From NCBI GenBank assembly GCA_947174185.1, contig CAMWHY010000006.1:1-43355 (forward strand): a stretch of 43,355 nucleotides of DNA, in the 5' to 3' direction. The stretch is from an uncultured Lachnospiraceae bacterium. GTDB taxonomy: Bacteria; Bacillota; Clostridia; Lachnospirales; Lachnospiraceae. This document shows positions 25,268-34,765 of this stretch, one piece after another. Made by a program: the position numbers and the translations under genes. Every line of letters begins with the position of its first letter. Positions within the stretch are counted from its first letter, which is position 1. The notes beneath the pieces were generated by a model, which did not search any database, was not told where the DNA came from, and saw only the letters and a list, made by a program, of their open reading frames with translations.

Positions 25268-26875
25268 ATGGCAGAGAAGAATATAAAAAGAAAAATTAAT
25301 ACGTCCCATTCCCGCTATCATAAATTATGCCTTCTGGCATATATCAGGACTATGATGGTTTGTTTTGCGTTCTACTGTATTTTTTTTATGGTCTTCCCCA
25401 GATATGAAGTTCAGGGAAACAACCGTTTTACTATCTATCTGAATGGAACACAAGTGGGTACGACGGATGATCTTGCAAAGATCGATCTGCTTTACATGGA
25501 GGCAAGAAGGGAGATCGCTTTACAGGAGTCGGAGCCGGTTTTTATCGAAGTTCCCAACCTGACCTATATCGGAGAAGAGGTTATTATGGAGTCCGTGGAT
25601 GCGGATGAGGCAATCATAGAACGTATGAAGGAGATTCTGTCAGGCAGCAGGGTTGAGACGATGGAGCACGCATATTCCGTGAAGGTGAACGGTACTGTGG
25701 TCAACCTGCAGAGTGCAGAGGCGGTTACACGTATGTTTCAGGATGCAGTCAATGTGTATGATACTGAGAATCATTACACAGTGGAACTAGTGCAGGATTA
25801 TAGCAGAGAATTGGGTGTCCTGACAGCAAAGATTGTCAGTGAGGATCAGGAGACGACAGAAAACGGGAATACATTGTTTCCCACAGCTGGAGCGGCAGTA
25901 GTTCTTGCTGAGAATGAGACGTTCGATCTGGTACAGGCGGGACAAGGGTTTGAGGCATTTGAGTACGGAATCAACAGTATGGAATTTTCTGAGCCGATTG
26001 AAGTGGTAGAAGCGTATCTGCCGGCATGGGAGATTATGCAGGTAGACCAGGCGGGCGCGCTGCTGACACAGAAGCAGGAGATGCAGCAGATCTATACGGT
26101 GCAGTCCGGTGATACGCTTTCTGAGATTTCTCTGACGGTGGGTCTTCCGTTGGATGAGATCATAGCGCTCAATGACGAGCTGGAAAATGAAAATACACTG
26201 ATCCGTGTAAATCAGGAACTTATCATTACAGTGCCGGAGCCGGAACTGTCTGTTATGTGGACGGAGACGGCACGTTATGAGGAGGCGTATGACCTTCCGA
26301 TAGAGTACATATATAATGACGAATGGTATACCAATCAGTCAGTGACCAGACAGCAGCCGTCAGCCGGTTATCATGAAGCGGCGGTGCTGGTAACAAGAAG
26401 AAATGACTCAGAATTGGAAAGGGAAACGTTGTATGAGGAGATTCTGTTTGAACCGGTAGCCAAAGTGATAGAGGTCGGTACGATCATTCCGCCAAGCTAT
26501 ATCAAGCCCATCTCAGGCGGAAGATTAACTTCGTCCTTTGGCAGAAGGAATGCACCGACAGCAGGGGCCTCTACAAATCATAGGGGGGTAGACTGGGCGA
26601 CGCCGGTAGGTACGGCAGTCTGTGCGTCTTCAGCAGGAACGGTGGTGAGAGCTGGCTGGGGAAGCGGTTATGGATATGTAGTTTATATCAATCATCCGAA
26701 TGGCACACAGACCAGATATGGTCATCTGAGTAAAATATATGTTTCGGTAGGACAATATGTAAATCAAGGCGATATCATTGCCGCCAGCGGCAATACGGGA
26801 AGAAGCACAGGTCCGCACCTTCATTTTGAAATTCTGGTCAATGGGGTACAGGTAAATCCTTTTAGTTATCTGTGA
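25268..26875 (+). CDS. Membrane-anchored LysM / G5-like / M23 peptidase
   Basis: A 535-residue surface protein. One membrane segment (about 24-44) anchors it. A long external region follows, then a LysM domain at about 276-322 (YTVQSGDTLSEIS), a G5-like stretch at about 328-405, and a C-terminal M23 metallopeptidase at about 415-535. Zinc and catalytic residues are visible: H438 and D442 in NHRGVD, H486 in RYGHL, and H517/H519 in HLHFE. It should cleave peptide cross-bridges in peptidoglycan or activate other wall enzymes at division or sporulation. The set of zinc ligands is intact, so it is probably active. The ATG is preceded by a weak AGGA site. Confidence 0.92.
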   Translation: MAEKNIKRKINTSHSRYHKLCLLAYIRTMMVCFAFYCIFFMVFPRYEVQGNNRFTIYLNGTQVGTTDDLAKIDLLYMEARREIALQESEPVFIEVPNLTYIGEEVIMESVDADEAIIERMKEILSGSRVETMEHAYSVKVNGTVVNLQSAEAVTRMFQDAVNVYDTENHYTVELVQDYSRELGVLTAKIVSEDQETTENGNTLFPTAGAAVVLAENETFDLVQAGQGFEAFEYGINSMEFSEPIEVVEAYLPAWEIMQVDQAGALLTQKQEMQQIYTVQSGDTLSEISLTVGLPLDEIIALNDELENENTLIRVNQELIITVPEPELSVMWTETARYEEAYDLPIEYIYNDEWYTNQSVTRQQPSAGYHEAAVLVTRRNDSELERETLYEEILFEPVAKVIEVGTIIPPSYIKPISGGRLTSSFGRRNAPTAGASTNHRGVDWATPVGTAVCASSAGTVVRAGWGSGYGYVVYINHPNGTQTRYGHLSKIYVSVGQYVNQGDIIAASGNTGRSTGPHLHFEILVNGVQVNPFSYL

Positions 26876-26890
26876 CGGAATGAGTTTATT

Positions 26891-26919
26891 TTGACTTTTA
26901 CAGATGATTGTTATATAAT
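26891..26919 (+). promoter_or_regulatory. Sigma-A type promoter upstream of murA
   Basis: TTGACT (26891-26896), 17-base spacer, TATAAT (26914-26919). It lies just after the peptidase stop and would give murA a leader of about 230 bases that includes the hairpin repeat at 26983-27115. Confidence 0.75.
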
Positions 26920-26982
26920 ACGATGGAATTGACATATTATTGACAAAGATAAGAATACCTGTTTAGGGTGTTACATAAAATG

Positions 26983-27115
26983 ACCTGTGGGCAGATTGAA
27001 AAATCAAAGATTTTTCAAAAACGAATAAATTCGTTTTGCGAATATTGTGCCTGCGGCATAGCACTAAAGTGCATTAAAGTTCACAGGTTATGGAAAAGGT
27101 ATGGTTATTAAAAAT
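26983..27115 (+). repeat. Multi-hairpin GGAAAGG leader repeat, orphan copy
   Basis: ACCTGTG (26983-26989) can pair with CACAGGT (27082-27088). Inside are TTGAAAAATC/GATTTTTCAA (26996-27018) and AAAACGAAT/ATTCGTTTT (27018-27037), then GTGCCTGCGGCATAGCAC. GTTATGGAAAAGGTATGGTT follows. Here no start codon lies 13 bases after the purine box; murA uses its own site about 50 bases later. Confidence 0.7.
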
Positions 27116-27156
27116 TTAAAATAAGATTTCTATGAGATAGATTATAGGAGCGCGTT

Positions 27157-28452
27157 ATGGAAAAATACGCAATTATCGGCGGTCATCCCCTGCATGGCGA
27201 GGTTGAGATCGGCGGAGCTAAAAATGCCGCTCTGGCAATTCTTGCAGCTGCGGTTATGACAGATGAGCCGGTTACGATAGAAAATGTTCCGGATGTTATG
27301 GATACCAATGTTCTTCTTCAGGCGATGGAGAGAATCGGTGTAAAGATCGAGAGACCGGCACGCCATGTTGTCAAGATGGACAGTTCGGATATCTATGATT
27401 GTATTATCAAGGATGAATATATGAAGAAAATCCGCGCATCTTACTATATGGTAGGTGCGCTCCTTGGGAAATATAAGCGTGCGGAGGTTCCCCTTCCGGG
27501 AGGCTGTAATATCGGCATCCGTGCGATTGACCAGCACCTTAAGGGGTTCAAAGCCCTTGGAGCAAAAGTCAGCGTGGAGCACGGTAGTATTATAGCGGAA
27601 GCAAAAGAACTTCGTGGTACCCATATCTTTATGGATAAGGTATCGGTGGGAGCGACCATCAATATCATGATGGCGGCGACCATGGCAACAGGGAAGACGA
27701 TTATCGAGAATGTTGCCAAGGAACCGCACGTAGTTGACCTTGCTAACTTTTTAAACAGTATGGGAGCCAATATCAAAGGGGCGGGAACGGATGTGATCCG
27801 TATCAAAGGCGTAGAGAGATTACATAGTACGGCTTATACCATTATTCCGGACCAGATAGAAGCAGGAACCTTTATGATGGCGGCGGCAGCCACCAGAGGA
27901 GATATTACAGTTAAGAATGTCATCCCCAAGCATTTGGAATGTATCACAGCAAAGCTTCAGGAGATTGGATGTCGTATCTATGAATATGATGATGCGGTAA
28001 GGATCGTTGCGAAAGATCCTCTTTCCAGTACACAGGTGAAGACGCTGCCATATCCGGGATTTCCCACAGATATGCAGCCACAGATGACTGTGGTCTTGGG
28101 GCTTGCCCAGGGAACGAGTATCGTAACAGAGAGTATCTTTGATAACCGTTTTAAATATGCAGATGAACTGGTGCGTATGGGTGCTCAGGTGAAAGTAGAA
28201 AGCAATACGGCGATTATCACAGGTGTGGAGCAGTATTCAGGAGCAACGATCAGCGCTCCGGATCTTAGGGCGGGTGCAGCGCTTGCACTTGCAGCCATGG
28301 CGGCGGAGGGTGAGACGCTGATTGAGGATATCCATTATATTGAGCGTGGATATGAGGATTTTGATAGTAAACTGCGCGGACTGGGCGCAAAGATTTTCAG
28401 AGTAAAGACAGAGAGAGATCTGATAAAGTTCCGGTTCCAGATAGCAAATTAA
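27157..28452 (+). CDS. murA: UDP-N-acetylglucosamine 1-carboxyvinyltransferase
   Basis: A 431-residue cytoplasmic enzyme that adds enolpyruvate from PEP to UDP-GlcNAc, the first committed step of peptidoglycan synthesis. GGAKNAAL (19-26) has the conserved lysine and asparagine, and PLPGGCNIG (113-120) the catalytic cysteine C117, the residue attacked by fosfomycin. PGFPTDMQPQM is a further family mark. The length is normal. The ribosome-binding site TAGGAG is well placed. It sits apart from any mur operon. Many Clostridia have two MurA proteins and I cannot say which this is. Confidence 0.97.
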   Translation: MEKYAIIGGHPLHGEVEIGGAKNAALAILAAAVMTDEPVTIENVPDVMDTNVLLQAMERIGVKIERPARHVVKMDSSDIYDCIIKDEYMKKIRASYYMVGALLGKYKRAEVPLPGGCNIGIRAIDQHLKGFKALGAKVSVEHGSIIAEAKELRGTHIFMDKVSVGATINIMMAATMATGKTIIENVAKEPHVVDLANFLNSMGANIKGAGTDVIRIKGVERLHSTAYTIIPDQIEAGTFMMAAAATRGDITVKNVIPKHLECITAKLQEIGCRIYEYDDAVRIVAKDPLSSTQVKTLPYPGFPTDMQPQMTVVLGLAQGTSIVTESIFDNRFKYADELVRMGAQVKVESNTAIITGVEQYSGATISAPDLRAGAALALAAMAAEGETLIEDIHYIERGYEDFDSKLRGLGAKIFRVKTERDLIKFRFQIAN

Positions 28453-28462
28453 TAAATATGCA

Positions 28463-28491
28463 TTGACAGAAACAAGATGATGGTGTATTGT
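28463..28491 (+). promoter_or_regulatory. Promoter of SAM riboswitch-metK unit
   Basis: TTGACA (28463-28468), 17-base spacer, TATTGT (28486-28491). Transcription would begin about 25 bases before the riboswitch. Confidence 0.65.
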
Positions 28492-28522
28492 GATAATGTC
28501 AATTAAATAAACAAGGAATATC

Positions 28523-28637
28523 TCTTATTCAGAGTGGCGGAGGTAGAAGGGACCAAAGAAGCCACGGCAACCCCTCAAAATGAGGAAGGTGCCTCCCTGA
28601 GCAAGACGGTGGATAGACACCAGCTTGAACAATAAGA
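28523..28637 (+). promoter_or_regulatory. SAM-I (S-box) riboswitch
   Basis: The leader shows the S-box order: closing stem TCTTATT (28523-28529) with AATAAGA (28631-28637), GTGGC/GCCAC stem, the conserved GAAGCCACGGCAACC, a CCTC/GAGG arm, GGTGCCTCCCTGAGCAAG, and a final arm ending in AGCTTGAAC. A terminator hairpin follows at 28655. High SAM should stabilise the aptamer and stop transcription before metK. Confidence 0.88.
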
Positions 28638-28654
28638 ATGTTGAATAAGACGAT

Positions 28655-28678
28655 AATCCGCCAACAGGCGGATTTTTC
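28655..28678 (+). terminator. Riboswitch-controlled terminator before metK
   Basis: AATCCGCC (28655-28662) and GGCGGATT (28667-28674) form a perfect stem with a four-base loop, followed by a short T-run. It is the expression platform of the SAM riboswitch. Confidence 0.85.
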
Positions 28679-28715
28679 AATTCCAAAAGAATATAAAAAA
28701 ATTAGGAGGCAGATG

Positions 28716-29903
28716 ATGGAAAAGTTATTATTTACGTCAGAATCAGTTACCGAGGGACATCCCGATAAAATCTGCGACAATATCTCTGATGCAGTGCTGG
28801 ATGCGATGGTAGCACAGGATCCGATGAGCCGTGTAGCTTGCGAGACTGCAATTACCACAGGACTTGTACTTGTTATGGGTGAGATCACTACGAAGGCACA
28901 GGTGGATATCCAGAAGATCGTACGTGAGACGATTGCAGAGATCGGTTATGACGATTCCTCCAAGGGATTTGACGCCAATACCTGCGGCGTGATCGTTGCG
29001 CTGGATAAACAGTCTGCGGATATTGCCATGGGTGTGGATAAGGCGTTGGAAGCAAAAGAGAATAAGATGTCTGATGCAGAGATTGAGGCCATCGGTGCAG
29101 GCGATCAGGGTATGATGTTTGGCTATGCAACGAATGAGACAGAGGAGTATATGCCGTATCCGATTTCTTTGGCGCATAAGCTGACACGTCAGCTGACCAA
29201 GGTCCGTAAGGATAACACACTGCCCTATCTTCGTGCAGATGGAAAAAGTCAGGTATCCGTGGAATACGATGAGAACGGCAAGCCTTCCAGATTAGAGGCG
29301 GTCGTTATTTCCACACAGCATGCGGAGGATGTGACGCAGGAGCAGATCCATGCCGATATCAGGAAGTATGTGCTGGATCCGATACTTCCAAAAGAATTGC
29401 TGGATGACGATACTAAGTATTTTATCAATCCGACGGGACGTTTTGTTATCGGCGGACCAAACGGCGATTCCGGACTGACGGGACGTAAGATCATCGTAGA
29501 TACTTACGGCGGATATGCGCGTCATGGCGGCGGTGCGTTTTCAGGTAAGGATTGTACTAAAGTAGACAGAAGCGCGGCTTATGCGGCAAGATATGTGGCG
29601 AAGAATATTGTAGCGGCAGGATTGGCAGAAAAATGCGAGATTCAGCTTTCTTATGCAATCGGTGTAGCGCAGCCGACTTCCATCATGGTGGATACCTTTG
29701 GAACAGGAAAAGTTTCAGAGGATAAGCTGGTAGAGATCATTCGTGAGAACTTTGATCTTAGACCGGCAGGCATTATAAAGATGCTTGATCTGAGAAGACC
29801 GATCTATAAGCAGACAGCGGCTTACGGACATTTTGGACGTAATGATCTGGATCTGCCTTGGGAAAAGTTGGATAAGACGGATGTGCTGAAGAAGTATTTA
29901 TAA
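28716..29903 (+). CDS. metK: S-adenosylmethionine synthase
   Basis: A 395-residue enzyme that makes SAM from methionine and ATP. The N-terminus [14 protein letters not shown] is diagnostic; [36 protein letters not shown] and [16 protein letters not shown] are the other conserved loops. The open frame extends upstream through the terminator, but AGGAGG at 28704-28709 gives six-base spacing to the ATG at 28716 and the usual length. It is controlled by the SAM-I riboswitch just upstream. A terminator follows at 29944. Confidence 0.98.
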   Translation: MEKLLFTSESVTEGHPDKICDNISDAVLDAMVAQDPMSRVACETAITTGLVLVMGEITTKAQVDIQKIVRETIAEIGYDDSSKGFDANTCGVIVALDKQSADIAMGVDKALEAKENKMSDAEIEAIGAGDQGMMFGYATNETEEYMPYPISLAHKLTRQLTKVRKDNTLPYLRADGKSQVSVEYDENGKPSRLEAVVISTQHAEDVTQEQIHADIRKYVLDPILPKELLDDDTKYFINPTGRFVIGGPNGDSGLTGRKIIVDTYGGYARHGGGAFSGKDCTKVDRSAAYAARYVAKNIVAAGLAEKCEIQLSYAIGVAQPTSIMVDTFGTGKVSEDKLVEIIRENFDLRPAGIIKMLDLRRPIYKQTAAYGHFGRNDLDLPWEKLDKTDVLKKYL

Positions 29904-29943
29904 GACAATGAGCTGACGGAAGAGATCCGTTGATTACAGAAAA

Positions 29944-29971
29944 GTGTTCCTGGAGACAGGAGCACTTTTTT
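29944..29971 (+). terminator. Rho-independent terminator after metK
   Basis: GTGTTCCTG (29944-29952) pairs with CAGGAGCAC (29957-29965, one G-T pair) around a four-base loop, followed by six Ts. Confidence 0.85.
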
Positions 29972-30007
29972 ATGGATTATGCTTCTCGTCCATCCGTGAA
30001 AAGAGAC

Positions 30008-30036
30008 TTTTGTCTTTTGATTTTATATAGTATAAT
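30008..30036 (+). promoter_or_regulatory. Possible promoter of dnaE
   Basis: A perfect TATAAT at 30031-30036 lies about 40 bases before the dnaE start. The -35 at 17 bases (TTTTGT) is weak. Confidence 0.45.
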
Positions 30037-30078
30037 AGATAAAAGTCGAAAATGAAAGAAAGAGAAAAGAGAGATACT

Positions 30079-33000
30079 ATGTCGTTTGTACACCTTCACG
30101 TTCATACGGAATACAGCCTGTTGGATGGTTCTAATAAGATCAAAGAATATGTAAAACGGATAAAAGAGCTTGGTATGAACGCGGCAGCCATCACGGATCA
30201 TGGCGTGATGTATGGAGCGATTGATTTTTATGAGGCGGCGAAGGCGGAGGGAATTAAGCCGATCATCGGCTGCGAGGTCTATGTGGCGCCCGGCTCCCGG
30301 TTTGATAAGGAACTGACGGGCGGCGAGGATCGTTATCACCACCTGATCCTGCTTGCAGAAAATAATCAGGGATATGCCAATCTGATGAAGATTGTATCCA
30401 GAGGATTTACAGAAGGCTATTATTATAAGCCCCGCGTGGACAAGGAAGTTCTCGAAAAATATCATGAGGGGATCATTGCGCTTTCTGCCTGTCTGGCAGG
30501 GGAAGTGCCGCGTTACATAGAGAAAGGAATGCTGGAGGAGGCAAAGGAATGTATCTTAGAGCATGAGCGCATTTTTGGGAAAGGCAACTATTATCTGGAA
30601 TTACAGGACCATGGAATCCCGATGCAGGCGACGGTGAATACCGAATTGCTAAAATTCAGCAAAGAGCTTGGGATTCCGCTGGCCGCCACCAATGATGTGC
30701 ATTATACCTACGCGGAGGATGTGGAGGCGCATGATGTCCTTCTCTGTATCCAGACCGGAAAGAAGGTAGCGGATGAAGACCGCATGCGTTATGAAGGCGG
30801 GCAGTATTATGTCAAGAGCGAAGATGAAATGCGGATATTGTTCCCGTATGCTACGGAGGCTATAGAGAATACCGCCGTAATAGCAGAACGCTGTAATGTG
30901 GAGATTGAATTTGGAAAGACGAAACTGCCGCATTTTGACGTTCCGGAAGGGTACGATCCCTTCAGTTATCTGACACATCTGTGTGAGGAAGGATTAAAGG
31001 AACGGTATCCGGAAGCTTCTGAGTCCGACGTAACGGAAATAGGGACGGAACAGTTAAACGAGCGCCTTACATATGAATTAAATACGATCCGTACCATGGG
31101 GTTTGTGGATTATTTCCTCATCGTATGGGATTTTATCAATTTTGCCAGAAACAATGGGATCATGGTGGGACCGGGCAGGGGAAGCGCAGCCGGGAGTCTT
31201 GTAGCGTATTGTTTGAAAATTACGAATATCGACCCCATCAGATATCAGCTTCTGTTTGAGCGTTTTCTTAATCCTGAGCGCGTATCCATGCCGGATATCG
31301 ATATTGACTTCTGCTTTGAACGCAGGCAGGAGGTCATAGATTATGTAGGCAGGAAATATGGGGCGGAGAAGGTGGTGCAGATCGTTGCCTTCGGTACGCT
31401 GCAGGCAAGAAACGTCATCCGCGATGTTGCAAGGGTGATGGATATCCCTTACGCGCGGGCGGATGCCATTGCAAAGATGATCCCCAAAGAACTGGGGATC
31501 ACGATCAATAAAGCACTGGAAATGAACCCGGAATTTAGGGAAGCCTATGAGGGGGATGAAGAAATTCACAGGCTGGTGGAAATGAGCAGGCGTCTGGAAG
31601 GTCTTCCGAGGCATACGACGATCCATGCGGCGGGAGTATTGATCGCGCCAAGCGATGTGGATGATTTTGTGCCGTTGAGCAGAGGAAGCGATGCCGCAAT
31701 CACAACACAGTATCCGGCGCCGACCCTGGAGCATCTTGGTCTGTTAAAAATGGACTTTCTGGGACTGCGGACGCTGACAGTCATCCGCGATGCCGTGAAG
31801 AATGTGGAAGATATGCAGGGCATTCATCTGGATATGGACCATGTGGATTTGGAAGATAAGGGTGTGTTGGATTCTTTAGGAACCGGAAAGACGGAAGGCA
31901 TATTCCAGTTGGAAAGCGGCGGCATGAAAAACTTTATGAAGGAATTGAAGCCGCATAATCTGGAGGATATCATTGCCGGTGTCTCTCTGTACCGCCCGGG
32001 ACCGATGGATTTCATTCCGAAATATATTGACGGAAAAAATCATCCGGAGCATATCAGTTATGCCTGTAAGGAGTTGGAACCGATCCTGCAGCCGACGTAT
32101 GGCTGTATTGTTTATCAGGAGCAGGTGATGCAGATCGTGCGTGAACTTGGCGGCTATACCATGGGCAGAAGCGATAATGTGCGCCGCGCCATGAGTAAAA
32201 AGAAGCTTGCGGTCATGCAGAAGGAACGGGATATCTTTATCAATGGAAATGAACGTGAGATACAGGAAGAACGGGACAATGGCACGCCGGAAGAAAAGCT
32301 GCCAAAGCCAGTGCCGGGATGTGTGAAAAACGGCATTGCGGCAAAGGTGGCGGACGGTATCTATGATACCATGATGGATTTTGCAAAATATGCTTTTAAT
32401 AAGTCCCATGCGGCTTGTTATGCTGTTGTTGCATATCAGACAGCTTATTTAAAGTATTATTATCCACAGGAATTCATGGCGGCGCTGCTGACGTCGGTGA
32501 TCGATCATCCCACCAAAGTGTCGGGGTATATTATGACCTGTAGAAATATGGGAATTGCTATTCTGCCGCCGGATATCAACGAAAGCGGTATCGGTTTTAC
32601 GGTGACGGAACAGGGCATCCGGTATGCGTTGACGGCGATCAAAAGCGTGGGCTACAATGTGATAGAAGAGATCACCAAAGAGAGGGAACGGCATGGAAAT
32701 TACAGAAGTCTGAAGGATTTTGTTGAAAGGACTTCGCATATTGAGTTGAATAAACGTGCTGTGGAGAGTCTGATCAAGGCGGGTGCTATGGATAGCTTTG
32801 AGGGGACAAGAAAACAGATGCTGAGTGTGTACGTTCAGGTGATGGATAATGTGCGTAATGATAAGAAAAAGGGTTATACCGGTCAGATATCCTTATTTGA
32901 TATTGCGCAGGAAGAGGAAAAGCAGTCTTTTGATATCACATTACCCAAAGGAATGGGAGAATATCCCAAGGAGATGATCCTTGCTTTTGAAAAAGAGGTG

Positions 33001-33627
33001 CTTGGTTTTTATGTCAGCGGCCATCCGTTGGAGAGTTATGCAAGCATGTGGGATAAAATGATTCCTACCCAGACCACGGATTTTTATCTGGATGATGAGG
33101 ACACTCTGGACGGGGGAACCGGTACGACTAAAGTGGAGGACAATGCCAAGACAACGATCGGAGGAATCATCACATCCAAGAGGATGCAGTATACAAAACG
33201 GAATGAGGCAATGGCCTTCCTGATGGTTGAGGATCTGGTGGGAAGTGTGGAAGTCATTGTATTTCCTAAGGCTTACCGGACGTATTCCCAGAAGCTGGTG
33301 GAGGATGCAAAGGTACTCATCAAGGGACGGGTATCTCTGGAAGAAGATAAGGACGGAAAACTGATCTGCGAGACGGTGATACCATTTGAGGAGATCTCCA
33401 GGACTCTCTGGCTGCAGTTTGCCTGTGAAGCGGGCTATGAGGAGGCATTTGGGAAAGTGAAAGATCTTTTAGATGTCTCCGATGGCAAGGACGCTGTGAA
33501 GCTTTATTTTGCTGATACTAAAAAGGTATTGACATTGCCGGCGAATCGTTCGGTCAATGCGGATCGGGAACTGCAGGGGCAGCTGGAGGGCATCCTTGGA
33601 AAAGAAAATGTTAGGGTGGTTTATTAA
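30079..33627 (+). CDS. dnaE: DNA polymerase III subunit alpha
   Basis: A 1182-residue DnaE-type replicative polymerase. The PHP domain starts at once with FVHLHVHTEYSLLDG. The palm shows GPGRGSAAGSLVAYC and PDIDIDF with catalytic aspartates at about 406 and 408. AAGVLIAPSDVDDFVPL, DFLGLRTLTVI and YRPGPMDFIPKYIDGK are further family blocks. The C-terminus has helix-hairpin-helix and OB-fold segments (TIGGIITSKRMQYTKRNEAMAFL). The frame opens at 30052, but the ATG at 30079 matches the usual N-terminus. In Clostridia PolC is normally the main polymerase and DnaE helps with lagging-strand primers. The pfkA gene follows, an arrangement common in this group. Confidence 0.97.
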   Translation: MSFVHLHVHTEYSLLDGSNKIKEYVKRIKELGMNAAAITDHGVMYGAIDFYEAAKAEGIKPIIGCEVYVAPGSRFDKELTGGEDRYHHLILLAENNQGYANLMKIVSRGFTEGYYYKPRVDKEVLEKYHEGIIALSACLAGEVPRYIEKGMLEEAKECILEHERIFGKGNYYLELQDHGIPMQATVNTELLKFSKELGIPLAATNDVHYTYAEDVEAHDVLLCIQTGKKVADEDRMRYEGGQYYVKSEDEMRILFPYATEAIENTAVIAERCNVEIEFGKTKLPHFDVPEGYDPFSYLTHLCEEGLKERYPEASESDVTEIGTEQLNERLTYELNTIRTMGFVDYFLIVWDFINFARNNGIMVGPGRGSAAGSLVAYCLKITNIDPIRYQLLFERFLNPERVSMPDIDIDFCFERRQEVIDYVGRKYGAEKVVQIVAFGTLQARNVIRDVARVMDIPYARADAIAKMIPKELGITINKALEMNPEFREAYEGDEEIHRLVEMSRRLEGLPRHTTIHAAGVLIAPSDVDDFVPLSRGSDAAITTQYPAPTLEHLGLLKMDFLGLRTLTVIRDAVKNVEDMQGIHLDMDHVDLEDKGVLDSLGTGKTEGIFQLESGGMKNFMKELKPHNLEDIIAGVSLYRPGPMDFIPKYIDGKNHPEHISYACKELEPILQPTYGCIVYQEQVMQIVRELGGYTMGRSDNVRRAMSKKKLAVMQKERDIFINGNEREIQEERDNGTPEEKLPKPVPGCVKNGIAAKVADGIYDTMMDFAKYAFNKSHAACYAVVAYQTAYLKYYYPQEFMAALLTSVIDHPTKVSGYIMTCRNMGIAILPPDINESGIGFTVTEQGIRYALTAIKSVGYNVIEEITKERERHGNYRSLKDFVERTSHIELNKRAVESLIKAGAMDSFEGTRKQMLSVYVQVMDNVRNDKKKGYTGQISLFDIAQEEEKQSFDITLPKGMGEYPKEMILAFEKEVLGFYVSGHPLESYASMWDKMIPTQTTDFYLDDEDTLDGGTGTTKVEDNAKTTIGGIITSKRMQYTKRNEAMAFLMVEDLVGSVEVIVFPKAYRTYSQKLVEDAKVLIKGRVSLEEDKDGKLICETVIPFEEISRTLWLQFACEAGYEEAFGKVKDLLDVSDGKDAVKLYFADTKKVLTLPANRSVNADRELQGQLEGILGKENVRVVY

Positions 33628-33632
33628 AATGA

Positions 33633-33661
33633 TTGCGAAATGCATCAAAATATTTTAGAAT
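33633..33661 (+). promoter_or_regulatory. Possible promoter of pfkA
   Basis: TTGCGA (33633-33638), 17-base spacer, TAGAAT (33656-33661), 36 bases before the ATG at 33698. Confidence 0.55.
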
Positions 33662-33697
33662 AGTTTATTGATAACAAATAAGGAGGAGGGACTTCTG

Positions 33698-34678
33698 ATG
33701 CCAAAAGCAAAAAAGAAAGAGATCAAGACGATAGGCGTGCTGACCAGCGGCGGTGATTCGCCGGGGATGAATGCGGCGATCCGGGCGGTAGTCAGGAAAG
33801 CGCTTGCCAATGGAATGAATGTTAAAGGAATCAAAAAGGGATATCAGGGACTTCTGAACGAAGAGATCATAGATATGGACAGAAAAAGCGTTTCCGAGAC
33901 GATCGCACTGGGCGGAACGATTTTAGGTACAGCAAGATGTGCGGAGTTTAGGACAGAGGAAGGCGTGAGGAAGGCGGCGGAGATCTGCAGGAAGCATGGG
34001 ATCGACGGCATTGTCGTGATCGGCGGCGACGGTTCTTACCGTGGGGCGCAGAAGCTTTCCCATGAGGGGATTAATACGATCGGACTTCCTGGGACGATCG
34101 ATCTGGATATTGCATGTACGGATTATACGATTGGATTTGATACGGCAGTGAATACAGCCATGGCGGCCATCGATAAGGTCAGGGATACTTCGTCTTCCCA
34201 TGAACGTTGCAGTATTATCGAAGTTATGGGACGGAATGCCGGATTTATCGCTCTTTGGTGCGGTGTTGCCAATGGCGCTGAGGATATCCTGCTTCCGGAG
34301 AAATATGATTATAATGAGCAGTCCATTATCAATCATATTATAGAGAATAAGAAAGCGGGAAAGAAGCATCATATTATTATCAATGCAGAGGGAATCGGAC
34401 ACTCCACTTCCATGGCAAGGCGTATCGAGGCGGCGACCGGCGTAGAGACGCGCGCTACCATCTTAGGCTATATGCAGCGGGGCGGCTCCCCTACCTGTAA
34501 GGACCGTTATTATGCGTCCATCATGGGTGCGATTGCAGCTGACCTGTTGATGGAAGGAAAGACGAACCGTGTGGTAGCATTTAAAAATGGGGAGTTTGTT
34601 GATTTTGACATTGATGAGGCGCTGGCTATGGAGAAACAGATACCGGAGTATGAGTATGCGGTAAGCAAGATCTTATAG
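33698..34678 (+). CDS. pfkA: 6-phosphofructokinase, atypical active site
   Basis: A 326-residue PfkA-type enzyme. GVLTSGGDSPGMNAAIR (13-29) and GGDGSYRGA (109-117) form the ATP site, and glycine at 112 argues for ATP rather than pyrophosphate. IEVMGRNAGFIALW and NAEGIGHS follow. Two normally strict positions differ: the TIDND loop reads TIDLD (133-137), and the fructose-6-phosphate histidine in GHxQRGG is tyrosine (GYMQRGG). The catalytic aspartate D135 is kept. It may have altered kinetics or substrate; a second, canonical Pfk elsewhere is likely. The ATG at 33698 has AAGGAGGAGG about nine bases upstream; the earlier TTG at 33668 does not. Confidence 0.9.
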   Translation: MPKAKKKEIKTIGVLTSGGDSPGMNAAIRAVVRKALANGMNVKGIKKGYQGLLNEEIIDMDRKSVSETIALGGTILGTARCAEFRTEEGVRKAAEICRKHGIDGIVVIGGDGSYRGAQKLSHEGINTIGLPGTIDLDIACTDYTIGFDTAVNTAMAAIDKVRDTSSSHERCSIIEVMGRNAGFIALWCGVANGAEDILLPEKYDYNEQSIINHIIENKKAGKKHHIIINAEGIGHSTSMARRIEAATGVETRATILGYMQRGGSPTCKDRYYASIMGAIAADLLMEGKTNRVVAFKNGEFVDFDIDEALAMEKQIPEYEYAVSKIL

Positions 34679-34681
34679 GAG

Positions 34682-34765
34682 CTAGATTGAAAAATCAAAG
34701 ATTTTTCAATCGCGATTTGTGCCTGCGGCCCAAATCGCGGGCTATGGAAAGGCATGGTTATTAGT
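34682..34765 (+). repeat. Multi-hairpin GGAAAGG leader repeat, copy before rRNA methyltransferase
   Basis: GATTGAAAAATC/GATTTTTCAATC (34685-34711) and CGCGATTTG/CAAATCGCG (34711-34739) are perfect stems of 12 and 9 bp. GCTATGGAAAGGCATGGTTA follows. The GTG at 34766 lies exactly 13 bases after GGAAAGG, as in the copies at 2582 and 42221. Confidence 0.75.

Noticed and set aside
26929-26968. Two further TTGACA boxes before murA as promoters
   Set aside because: Neither has a reasonable -10 at the right spacing; the TTGACT/TATAAT pair just upstream is much better.
31078-31734. Minus-strand open frames within dnaE
   Set aside because: They lie wholly inside conserved polymerase domains and have no independent evidence.
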